From Lachnospiraceae bacterium (GTDB taxonomy: Bacteria; Bacillota; Clostridia; Lachnospirales; Lachnospiraceae), in assembly GCA_022845955.1 (NCBI GenBank), contig AP025576.1, positions 3,968,001-4,032,000 on the forward strand: a stretch of DNA of 64,000 nt, written 5' to 3'. Positions 53,366 through 61,452 of the stretch are shown one piece after another; the first letter of the stretch is position 1, and every line of letters starts with the position of its first letter. A program made the position numbers and the translations under genes. The notes under the pieces were generated by a model that had not been told where the DNA came from, made no database searches, and was given only the letters and a program-made list of their open reading frames with translations.

Positions 53366-55222
53366 TCATTCCAGTTCAAACTGTCCGGTGTACAGCCGGT
53401 AATAACGCCCCTTCTGCGCAAGAAGCTCCTCGTGATCGCCCCTTTCAATAATCTCTCCCTGCTCCAGAACCATAATAGCTTTGGAATTGCGCACGGTGGA
53501 CAGTCTGTGGGCGATGACAAACACGGTCCTTCCCTCCATAAGGGAATCCATCCCCTTTTCGATCAGCCTTTCCGTCCGGGTATCAATAGAGCTGGTAGCT
53601 TCGTCCAGAATCAGTACCGGAGGCCGGGATATCGCGGCTCTGGCAATCGCAAGCAGCTGACGCTGGCCCTGGGAAAGGTTGGATCCGTCACTGTGGAGCA
53701 TGGTGTCATATCCCTCCGGCAGCCTCCGGATAAAGGAATCCGCATTGGCTATCCTTGCCGCCTCCCGGATATCCTCCTCTCCGGCCTTCAGCCGCCCGTA
53801 CCGGATATTTTCGGCTATGGTCCCGGTAAATAAATGGGTATCCTGGATGACCATAGACAGGGAACGGCGCAGATCTTTCTTACGGATATCCCGGATATCC
53901 AGTCCGTCATACGTGATGGTACCGCTCTGTATTTCATAAAACCGGTTAATCAGATTGATAATTGTGGTTTTACCGGCACCCGTGGATCCCACAAAGGCAA
54001 TCTTCTGGCCAGGCTTGGCATAGAGGCTGATTTTATTCAGTATTTTCTTTTCCGGCGTATAGCCGAACACCACATCCATAAACCGGACATCTCCTTTTAA
54101 GGGAACCAGTTCGAAGGTGCCATCCTCATGGGGCACCTTCCAGACATAATCCCGGCCCTCCTCTCCGTTTTCCTCCAGCCGGCCGTCCTTTTCCTTTACA
54201 TGGCACAGGGTAATCCTGCCTTCATCCAGTTCCGGCTCTTCCTCCATCATTTCAAAGATGCGCTCCGCACCGGACAGGGCTGCCAGCAGGAAATTAATCT
54301 GCTGGGTGAACTGGTTCATAGGCATGGCGCTCTGTCTTACGTATACCAGATAGGAAGCCAGGCTGCCCAAATCCATAAGGCCCGACAGGACAAACATCCC
54401 TCCCACACAGGCCGACACCGCATAATTAAAATAAGAAAGGCTGACTATGGTGGGAACCATCATGCCGGAATAGGATAACGCCTTTGTTGACGCCTGCCTG
54501 AGCGCTTCATTCCGTTTACAGAATTCCTCAAAATCCTGCTCCTCGTGGTTGAAAACTTTTTCCACCTTCTGGCCGCCCACCATTTCCTCCACAAAGCCGT
54601 TGATACTGCCCAGATATTTCTGCTGTGCCAGATAATACTTCTTGCTGCGCTTTCCGTTAAACTGGATAAACAAAAACATGAGAATGAGGAAAGCGATTAC
54701 AATCAGGGACAATCTGAAATTCAGGATAATCAACATGGCTATGGTACCTGTAACCACAATAAAGCTCTGGATTAAAAGGGTAAAGCTGTTGTTGAGAGCC
54801 TCTGTCAGGGTATCCACATCGTTGGTGAACCGGCTCATAAGCTCCCCGTGGGTGTGGGCATCAAAATAAGAAACAGGAAGCTCCTGGGTATGTTCGAACA
54901 AATCGCGCCGGATGCGGCTTACGATTTTCTGGCAGGTATGGACCATAAGCTGATTATAGCCAAGGGTTGCCAGCGCACCGCACCCATACATAACTGCCAT
55001 TACCGCAATAATACGGATGAGTCCGGGTATATTTCCCGGAAGGATATATTTATTGATTACCGGCTTGAGCATATAGGTCCCTAAAATATTAGCAAGGCTG
55101 CTGATGCACACCAGCAAGGCCACCAGAACGACGGACCATTTGTATATCCCCATATAATGGAGCATTTTTTTCATGGTTTTTTTCTGATCCCTGGGACGTG
55201 CATATCCATTATATTTTGCCAT
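53366..55222 (-). CDS. ABC exporter subunit, catalytic-site type (TM288-like)
   Basis: 618 residues. Fused six-helix membrane domain (about 35-330) and ATPase domain. Walker A GSTGAGKTT, Walker B LILDEATSSID with the catalytic Glu, switch His in IAHRLSTV. The signature is LSQGQ instead of LSGGQ, as in one subunit of heterodimeric exporters. Its ATG overlaps the stop of its partner (TAATG). A predicted multidrug or lipid/peptide exporter; substrate unknown. It has an insertion of about 25 residues at 340-375, including KEDGRLEENGEEGRDYVW, ahead of the ATPase domain. Confidence 0.93.
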   Translation of the reverse strand: MAKYNGYARPRDQKKTMKKMLHYMGIYKWSVVLVALLVCISSLANILGTYMLKPVINKYILPGNIPGLIRIIAVMAVMYGCGALATLGYNQLMVHTCQKIVSRIRRDLFEHTQELPVSYFDAHTHGELMSRFTNDVDTLTEALNNSFTLLIQSFIVVTGTIAMLIILNFRLSLIVIAFLILMFLFIQFNGKRSKKYYLAQQKYLGSINGFVEEMVGGQKVEKVFNHEEQDFEEFCKRNEALRQASTKALSYSGMMVPTIVSLSYFNYAVSACVGGMFVLSGLMDLGSLASYLVYVRQSAMPMNQFTQQINFLLAALSGAERIFEMMEEEPELDEGRITLCHVKEKDGRLEENGEEGRDYVWKVPHEDGTFELVPLKGDVRFMDVVFGYTPEKKILNKISLYAKPGQKIAFVGSTGAGKTTIINLINRFYEIQSGTITYDGLDIRDIRKKDLRRSLSMVIQDTHLFTGTIAENIRYGRLKAGEEDIREAARIANADSFIRRLPEGYDTMLHSDGSNLSQGQRQLLAIARAAISRPPVLILDEATSSIDTRTERLIEKGMDSLMEGRTVFVIAHRLSTVRNSKAIMVLEQGEIIERGDHEELLAQKGRYYRLYTGQFELE

Positions 55223-56946
55223 TACAAATCAGCTCCTTCCTGTTGGGACTGGTAAATTTCCTGATAAATGAGGTTATTTTCCAGAAGTTCTTTATGTGTG
55301 CCGACCGCATGGATCGTCCCGTCCTCAAGAATAATGATCTTATCTGCATGGGCAACGGAGGAAATCCTCTGGGCAATAATAATCTTCGTGGTTCCCGGAA
55401 GGCTCTCTGCCATTCCTTCCCGGATTTTCGCCTCCGTGGCCGTATCCACGGCGCTGGTGGAATCATCCAGGATGAGCACTTTGGGCTTTTTCAGCAAAGC
55501 CCTGGCGATACACAGCCTCTGCTTCTGTCCTCCCGAAACATTGACACCGCCCTGCCCCAGATCCGTATCGTACCCGTTCTCCAGTCTGCCTATGAATTCA
55601 TCCACACAGGCGGCCCGGCAGGCTTCCGTAATTTCTTCTTCCGTGGCATCCTCTTTTCCCCACCGCAGGTTATCCTTTACCGTACCGGAAAAAAGGGTGT
55701 TTTTCTGAAGCACCACAGCGATGGAGTCCCGCAGCGGCTTAAGAGGGTATTCCTGCACCGGATGGCCGTCAATGAGGATCTGCCCCTGCGTCACATCGTA
55801 AAGCCGGGGAATCAGCTGCACCAGTGTGGTTTTGGCAGCGCCGGTTCTTCCGATGATGCCGACCGTCTGACCGGCTTCTATCTGGAAGGAAATGTCGGAA
55901 AGCACATATTCCTTCGCCTGGCTGCTGTATTTAAAATATACATGGTCAAATACGATATCCCCTTTTTCCACCGTAATGTCCCTTGCATTTTCCTCCGTGA
56001 TGTCAATTTTTTCATCCATCACTTCTGTGATACGCCTCCAGGAGGTAAGGGAACGGGTGAACATCATAAATACATTGGATATCATCATAAGAGAATTCAG
56101 TACCTGCAGGACATAGCTTAAAAATCCGGTCAGTTCCCCCACCTTCATGCCGCCCGCCAGAATCAGATTTCCGCCGAACCACAGGATACATAAAATGGTG
56201 GTATACATGACAAGCTGCATGGCAGGCATATTTAAGGATGCTACCCGGAACGCCTTCTCCGAGGTAGTCCGCAGGCCGCTATTCACCTCTTCAAACTTAG
56301 CCAGTTCATGATCCCCCCGCACATAGGCCTTTACCACCCGGATGGCGGTGAGGTTCTCCTGGATGATGCGGTTCACCAGATCCACGGCCTTCTGCATTTT
56401 TGCATAAAGCGGACGTACATGACTGATAATGGCAAACAAAAGGATTCCCAGAACCGGTGCCGCTACCAGGAATACTACCGCCAGTTCTTTGTTGATGTAA
56501 AAGGATACGGCGACTGCGGTTATCATCATTACCGGTGCCCTGCAGGCAGGCCGCATCCCTGTGGATATGGAATTCTGTATGTTGGTCACATCCCCGGTAA
56601 GCCTGGTTACCAGGGAGGACGTCCGGAAATGATCCGTGTTGGCAAAGGAAAACTGCTGCAGCCTGCGGTATTCATCCTTACGGATTTCCGCACCCACCCC
56701 CTGCCCGCATACCGCGGCAAATCTGGCGCTTCCGGCCCCCAGGACCATGGAAACCACCGCACAGGCCGCCATCAGGAATCCTTTTTCAAAAATATAAGCC
56801 TTATCCCCGTTGGCGATTCCCACATCCACCATATCTGCCATGATGAGAGGGATTATCAACTCCAGAAAGGTTTCCAGAACAATACAAAATACTGCCAGGG
56901 CCGTAGCTGCCCTGTACTTTTTCATGTAGGAAAGTAAACGTTTCAT
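55222..56946 (-). CDS. ABC exporter subunit, degenerate-site type (TM287-like)
   Basis: 574 residues from the ATG at 56946 (GGAGGCAAT before it). Same architecture as its partner. The ATPase site is degenerate: Walker B LILDDSTSAVD has Asp for the catalytic Glu, the switch His is Gln (IIAQRISS), and the P-loop is GRTGAAKT at 366-373, with Ala for the last Gly. The signature VSGGQ is intact. This asymmetry is that of heterodimeric exporters such as TM287/288, BmrC/BmrD and LmrC/LmrD; the extra P-loop change is unusual. Confidence 0.93.
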   Translation of the reverse strand: MKRLLSYMKKYRAATALAVFCIVLETFLELIIPLIMADMVDVGIANGDKAYIFEKGFLMAACAVVSMVLGAGSARFAAVCGQGVGAEIRKDEYRRLQQFSFANTDHFRTSSLVTRLTGDVTNIQNSISTGMRPACRAPVMMITAVAVSFYINKELAVVFLVAAPVLGILLFAIISHVRPLYAKMQKAVDLVNRIIQENLTAIRVVKAYVRGDHELAKFEEVNSGLRTTSEKAFRVASLNMPAMQLVMYTTILCILWFGGNLILAGGMKVGELTGFLSYVLQVLNSLMMISNVFMMFTRSLTSWRRITEVMDEKIDITEENARDITVEKGDIVFDHVYFKYSSQAKEYVLSDISFQIEAGQTVGIIGRTGAAKTTLVQLIPRLYDVTQGQILIDGHPVQEYPLKPLRDSIAVVLQKNTLFSGTVKDNLRWGKEDATEEEITEACRAACVDEFIGRLENGYDTDLGQGGVNVSGGQKQRLCIARALLKKPKVLILDDSTSAVDTATEAKIREGMAESLPGTTKIIIAQRISSVAHADKIIILEDGTIHAVGTHKELLENNLIYQEIYQSQQEGADL

Positions 56947-56964
56947 ATTGCCTCCATTTTCTAT

Positions 56965-56992
56965 TACAATTATTGCATCTGCAACTATTGTA
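56965..56992 (-). promoter_or_regulatory. 28-bp dyad over the ABC operon -10 region (probable MarR operator)
   Basis: Arms TACAAT (56965-56970) and ATTGTA (56987-56992), and TTGCA (56973-56977) and TGCAA (56980-56984), all symmetric about 56978.5. It covers the -10 box and the expected start of transcription. Confidence 0.7.
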
Positions 56993-57015
56993 TGCACACA
57001 TTTAATTTTTGTCAA
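56987..57015 (-). promoter_or_regulatory. Promoter of the ABC-ABC-MarR operon
   Basis: -35 TTGACA (57015-57010), 17-base spacer, -10 TACAAT (56992-56987). Confidence 0.85.
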
Positions 57016-57292
57016 TATAGATGCCTGCTTCCTTTTTGTTAAAATGTGACACAAAAAACGCCGCGCCATGGAAACACAGGGAGGGGGATCAGGGGATGAC
57101 GCAGGGCAGAAAAGGCCGGCTGCGCTGTTACAGAAACTGTTATAATATCATGGAATTTTACTACAATTATATGGACTATTTTATCGTGTCGTGGTAGACT
57201 GTATATAGTCACATGCCGAAAAAACTGTTTTTCCGGACATACCGCCAGTCTCTGATTTCCGGAATGTCCGAAGCAGGCAGGAGGGAATAAAA
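57016..57292. other. Spacer between the ABC operon and the small gene
   Basis: Contains TATAAT at 57141-57146 without a good -35, and CGGACAT/ATGTCCG arms (57234-57240 / 57264-57270) shortly before the small gene. No further gene. Confidence 0.5.
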
Positions 57293-57553
57293 ATGTTGGA
57301 TGAGATAACAGATTGTGCAGTATCCGGCTGGCTGCAGGATGTCTTTTTAAATGATAAGGAGTACCAGAAGCTGGGAGAAGAAGAAAGGGACGCGGCGGTG
57401 GAGTGCTACCGTAACCTACCTGAAGAATATCATGATATGGTGGAACAGCTGATGGACTGCCATAACAGCTGCTGCGGCAAGCTCATTGATCTCGCATACA
57501 AGCAGGGAATGATTGACTGCGCCCAGCTGCTGTCGGAATTGAAGATAAAATAA
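57293..57553 (+). CDS. Small Cys-containing helical protein of unknown function
   Basis: 86 residues with a good GAGGGAA ribosome site. Mostly acidic helices (DKEYQKLGEEERDAAVECYRNLPEEYHDMVEQLMDCHNSCC). Five cysteines, including CHNSCC in the second half, might bind metal or form disulfides. No signal peptide. It stands alone on the plus strand and ends at a shared terminator. Not recognised. Confidence 0.65.
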   Translation: MLDEITDCAVSGWLQDVFLNDKEYQKLGEEERDAAVECYRNLPEEYHDMVEQLMDCHNSCCGKLIDLAYKQGMIDCAQLLSELKIK

Positions 57554-57564
57554 TAAAAAAAGAA

Positions 57565-57585
57565 CTGTAAACGTAATGTCTACAG
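57565..57585. terminator. Terminator shared by the small gene and tRNA-Glu
   Basis: CTGTAAAC / GTCTACAG stem (one G-U pair on one strand) with a run of A at 57553-57561 that reads as a T-run on the minus strand, the tRNA direction. A weaker T-rich tract follows on the plus strand. Confidence 0.65.
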
Positions 57586-57625
57586 CACTTCTTTCGGGTT
57601 GGGCTATTCTTTTCAAAATAGTCAG

Positions 57626-57697
57626 CAGCTCGTAGGGGAATCGAACCCCTGATTCCGCCGTGAGAGGGCGGCGTCTTAACCGCTTGACCAACGAGCC
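57626..57697 (-). tRNA. tRNA-Glu (CTC)
   Basis: 72 bases. Acceptor stem GGCTCGT / ACGAGCT (G1-U72 wobble, discriminator G), D arm, anticodon stem CCGCC/GGCGG with loop CTCTCAC giving anticodon CTC (codon GAG), and T arm AGGGG-TTCGATT-CCCCT. CCA is not encoded. Confidence 0.95.
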
Positions 57698-57739
57698 ATT
57701 GTTACCCGCAGGCTTGCTTCCCGCGTGGCACTTGTATAT

Positions 57740-57745
57740 ATTATA
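57740..57745 (-). promoter_or_regulatory. -10 box of tRNA-Glu
   Basis: TATAAT on the minus strand, about 45 bases before the tRNA; the best -35 (TTGCTT) would have a short 15-base spacer. Confidence 0.5.
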
Positions 57746-57942
57746 ACAAGTTACCAAAAAAAGCAAGTACTTTTTTCAAAAAATTTTTACAGTATTTTCT
57801 GCCAGTTTTTTCAGACCGGGCGCCGTACCAGTTCCGCCTTTTCCGAACCGGCACGGACTCTTTTTGCATTTAAAACAACTGCCTGTTGTGCGGTTTCCGG
57901 GGATTCCCGGTCTGTTTGATATCGGTTGAGCCGTATCTGTAT

Positions 57943-59277
57943 TTACTTCCAGGAATATCGTTTCAGGAGTTCCCGGTATTCCTCATAGAACTCACAGTTT
58001 TCAAAACGGAAGGATTCCGGCATGGCCATGATTTCGTCACGGGTAAATTCCTGAAGTGCCGGTTTGAGGATATATTCCTCTTCCATGCGGTAAAGGACAC
58101 CCCTCAACTGGAACTGCAGCTCATATTTCAGTTCCCGGGAAATAGGACCGGTATACCTTCTGCCCATTTCCTCCATGATTTCGTCCGCAATCTGCATCTG
58201 CCCGTAATGAGACCATTTCTCACGGATCCGGGAAGCAAGCTTCATCCATCCGGTATGGGATCCCGGATAAGCAAGCCCCATCCACTGCGCATCCTTATAG
58301 CTCCATAGCGTCCAGGAAAGGCTGTGCTTCTGAAACAGCCCAAGTGTCTCGTCCAACAGCTGCATGGTAAACGGCAGATCCTCTTTTTTGATATCCACTC
58401 CCGCTTCCCCGCAGAGTGCCGGACGGTTGAAGGTATCCCTGAGAGCGGCAAAGCCTCCCAGCTGCTCGTCCATTTTACGGATTCTTTCTGCGGCGTCATA
58501 ATCCTTATTCATCAGATCCTTATCCCATACAGTAGGATAGAAATGGAAGGTAAGAGCCGTCTGTTCATCCCGGGGAAGGCGGATATCCGTAAAATCCATG
58601 GAAAAGAAATCACCTTCGATAAAGATGATATGATTGGGATCCACCTCTCTCACCGCTTTTGTCACTTCCTCCAGAAAGGCGTTCAGGACGCCCTCCTTTT
58701 TGGGCATCAGAAACGGCTCGTTCAGAAGATCGTATCCCAAAAGGAAAGGCTCTTCTTTATATCGTTCCGCTATGGCCCTCCACAGATCCCTGATTTGTTC
58801 CTGGAAAATACGGAAATGCCAGAACTGGGGAACTCCCGTCATATTATCGGAATGCCAATCGGGATTCTGGCCGCCGGGAGTCGTATGTAAATCCGGCATG
58901 AGGAAAATTTCGTATTCCCTGCACAGGGCCAACAGCCTGTCCAGGTAGCGGAAACCTTCCTCCTTATAGGTATGGGGATTCTCATCATCGATAAACAGAC
59001 GGTAGCTGAAGGGAACCCGCAGCAGGTTGACTCCCGATTCCTTCAGGAATCGGAAATCCTCCCCGGTAAGGAAATTCAGGATAAACGAATCGAAAAAAGC
59101 TTCTCCATCCTCTTTTCCCAGTACCTGGGAAAAGGTCTTTCTGATCTGGGTATCCGTGCCGGGCAGCCCCAGCATAAAATGCTCCATATTCAGCCAGGAT
59201 CCCACTCCAAGCCCGGAAAACAGGATTGGTTTCCCTTTATAATAAAATTCTTTCCCTTTTACTTTTACAAAGTCCAT
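57943..59277 (-). CDS. Glycoside hydrolase family 5 protein (cytoplasmic)
   Basis: 444 residues. TIM-barrel with the acid/base Glu in GYDLLNEPF and the nucleophile Glu in ALCGEAGVD, the usual GH5 pair, plus LRVPFSYR and TFHFYPTVWD. No signal peptide, so it is likely to act on imported oligosaccharides or glycosides. The start is the ATG at 59277 (AAAGGA 10 bases upstream) or a GTG at 59283. It follows the GH31 gene by 15 bases. Substrate not known. Confidence 0.88.
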   Translation of the reverse strand: MDFVKVKGKEFYYKGKPILFSGLGVGSWLNMEHFMLGLPGTDTQIRKTFSQVLGKEDGEAFFDSFILNFLTGEDFRFLKESGVNLLRVPFSYRLFIDDENPHTYKEEGFRYLDRLLALCREYEIFLMPDLHTTPGGQNPDWHSDNMTGVPQFWHFRIFQEQIRDLWRAIAERYKEEPFLLGYDLLNEPFLMPKKEGVLNAFLEEVTKAVREVDPNHIIFIEGDFFSMDFTDIRLPRDEQTALTFHFYPTVWDKDLMNKDYDAAERIRKMDEQLGGFAALRDTFNRPALCGEAGVDIKKEDLPFTMQLLDETLGLFQKHSLSWTLWSYKDAQWMGLAYPGSHTGWMKLASRIREKWSHYGQMQIADEIMEEMGRRYTGPISRELKYELQFQLRGVLYRMEEEYILKPALQEFTRDEIMAMPESFRFENCEFYEEYRELLKRYSWK

Positions 59278-59292
59278 ATTCACTCATTCCTT

Positions 59293-61296
59293 TTAAAATG
59301 TTAATTCTTCCAGACATCCCTTTTTCACAAAAACCGGAATGGCATCCACAGGCGCATCACAGGTAACCGTACAGCCGCCCTGATAAAGTCTGCCGTCCTG
59401 TAAGCCGCGCCATTCTCCGGAAGGCAGGTACAGCGTTCTTTCCCTCTGTTTCTCATACAAAATGGGCGCCACCAGGATCTCCGGGCCAAACATGTATTCG
59501 TCCTCTGTTTCCCAGCATTTTGTATCTTCCGGGAAATCATAGAACAGCGGCCTCATAACGGGTGTTCCCTTTTCATGGGCTTGTGCCATCAGACGTTTTA
59601 CATAAGGAAGCATCTTCTCGCGCAGCCTTAAATATTTCCTGCAGATTTCATATACCTCTTCCCCATAGCTCCATACTTCGTTTTCCGCACCGCTGATGGA
59701 TTTCCCGCCTCCGGTGGTTCCCAGGGGTTCCTTGAAGGGTTCACGGAAACCGTGGAGACGGAAAACAGGACAGAAAGCTCCGAATTCAAACCATCTTACC
59801 AGAACCTCCTTGAAATCTTCATCATATATATTACCGCCATGGAAGCCGCCGATATCCGTTGTCCACCAGGGAATTCCCGCCAGTCCCATATTAAGGCCGG
59901 CCGCCAGCTGACTTCTTAGGGAACGGAAGCTGGAGTCAATGTCCCCAGACCACACAAGGGCGCCGTATTTCTGGCTGCCTGCCCATGCACAGCGAAGAAG
60001 GTTGACGATGTTTCCCTGTCCTTCCTCTTCCATGCCTTCGTAGGCCATCCTGGCATATTCCCTGGGGAAAATATTCCCGATTTCCAGGTCGGATCCCATG
60101 TAAAACCGGTGGTTGCCATATTCATAATTGGTGAATTCCGGTTCCGCTTCATCCAGCCAGAAAATGCGGATACCATCCTCATAATAATTTTTCTTTATCT
60201 TGCTCCATACGAATTTTCTGGCATCCGGATTGGTGGGGTCAAAAATAGCGGCGTCTCCCAGCTGATGCATTCTCTTTCCGTAATCATTACGGCTTAAAAA
60301 GCCCAGTTCTTCCATTTCCTTAAAGTTTTCACTCTCCCCGTCCACCGTAGGCCAGATGGATACCATGAGCTTAATGCCCATGCTTTCCAGTTCTTCCACC
60401 ATAGCTTTGGGATCCGGCCAGTAATCGTTATCGAATTTCCAATCGCCCTGATGGGGCCAATGAAAATAATCCGCCACGATGACAGAAATGGGAAGGCCTC
60501 TTCTCTTATATTCCCTCGCCACCTCAAGAAGCTCCTCCTGGGTCTGATAACGCAGCTTACACTGCCAGAAGCCGCAGCCATAATCCGGCATCATTGGAAC
60601 CTTTCCCGTAGCATCCGCATAGGCCTCTTCGATTGCAGCCGGCGTGTCTCCCGCCGTGATCCAGTAATCCATCTGTCTGGTTGAAAGCGCAGTCCACTCC
60701 GTCAGGTTCTTTCCAAAGGTAACGCTGCCTATGGCGGGATTGTTCCAGAGCATACCGTACCCTTTATTGGAAAGGGCGAAGGGCACGCTGGCCTGGGAAT
60801 TGCGGTGGGCAAGCTCTACCACACAGCCCTTCATATCCATGTATGGCTGCTGATACTGGCCCATTCCGTATATTTTTTCCCCGTCATTGGGCTCAAAGCG
60901 CACCGCCAGTTTATAATTTTCCGTTCCCATGATGGGCGTAAATGTCCGGGGGCTGATTTCCAGGGCACTGTTGAACTCCCCTTCCACATTTTCCCGGAAA
61001 CGGTTTCTGTCAAATTCCTCCAGAAGCAGTTCTCCCTTCTGGTTAAAAAATTTAAGTTTCCCGGTCACCATAAGCTCGCATCGGATTTTGCCGTTTACTA
61101 TAGATGCGCTTTTACCGTCTGTTTTAATTTCCGGCGAACAGGGAAGCGCCGGGAGCAGCGCGGAGGTTTCTTCATCTTTGTTAAAAGTGTGATTCTGAGT
61201 GGCCCGCACACGCAGGCTGTCAGGCCCCCAGGGTTCAATAACAAGAAGCTCCTTGTCCTGCCTGCAGCAGATTTTATTGTCGATTATCTTGATCAT
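59293..61296 (-). CDS. Glycoside hydrolase family 31 (alpha-xylosidase/alpha-glucosidase-like)
   Basis: 667 residues. N-terminal beta-sandwich (about 1-230), then the catalytic barrel. Nucleophile region IRIFWLDEAEPEF, and later LVWSGDIDSSFRSLRSQ with the probable acid/base Asp. IPWWTTDIGGF and PVFRLHGFREP are conserved in the family. WLDEAEPE is closer to alpha-xylosidase-type GH31 enzymes than to plain alpha-glucosidases, but specificity is not proven. No signal peptide. First gene of the GH31-GH5 pair, with a GGAGGGCAT site. Confidence 0.9.
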   Translation of the reverse strand: MIKIIDNKICCRQDKELLVIEPWGPDSLRVRATQNHTFNKDEETSALLPALPCSPEIKTDGKSASIVNGKIRCELMVTGKLKFFNQKGELLLEEFDRNRFRENVEGEFNSALEISPRTFTPIMGTENYKLAVRFEPNDGEKIYGMGQYQQPYMDMKGCVVELAHRNSQASVPFALSNKGYGMLWNNPAIGSVTFGKNLTEWTALSTRQMDYWITAGDTPAAIEEAYADATGKVPMMPDYGCGFWQCKLRYQTQEELLEVAREYKRRGLPISVIVADYFHWPHQGDWKFDNDYWPDPKAMVEELESMGIKLMVSIWPTVDGESENFKEMEELGFLSRNDYGKRMHQLGDAAIFDPTNPDARKFVWSKIKKNYYEDGIRIFWLDEAEPEFTNYEYGNHRFYMGSDLEIGNIFPREYARMAYEGMEEEGQGNIVNLLRCAWAGSQKYGALVWSGDIDSSFRSLRSQLAAGLNMGLAGIPWWTTDIGGFHGGNIYDEDFKEVLVRWFEFGAFCPVFRLHGFREPFKEPLGTTGGGKSISGAENEVWSYGEEVYEICRKYLRLREKMLPYVKRLMAQAHEKGTPVMRPLFYDFPEDTKCWETEDEYMFGPEILVAPILYEKQRERTLYLPSGEWRGLQDGRLYQGGCTVTCDAPVDAIPVFVKKGCLEELTF

Positions 61297-61373
61297 ATGC
61301 CCTCCTTATAATCCGTTTCCAGTTTTATAAGTTCCATTATATTCATAATATATAAAGATTTCTTGCTGAAATT

Positions 61374-61400
61374 TGACCTCTTCTTTCAAAATCCTGACCT
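61374..61400 (-). promoter_or_regulatory. Direct repeats 21 bp apart upstream of GH31
   Basis: Minus strand AGGTCA at 61400-61395 and again at 61379-61374, each followed by an ATTT-like sequence. A pair spaced by two helical turns is typical of AraC-type activators. A TATAAT lies at 61341-61336. Confidence 0.5.
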
Positions 61401-61452
61401 TTTTTTGTGAACTACCTTTTATCTGATACCAGTGGGACACGGCGGCCTTATT

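Noticed and set aside
57727..57750. Third copy of the CACTTGTG hairpin
   Set aside because: It reads CACTTGTA and belongs to the tRNA promoter region; no matching stem or outer arm.
57943..59277. Secreted cellulase
   Set aside because: No signal peptide or carbohydrate-binding module; more likely cytoplasmic.
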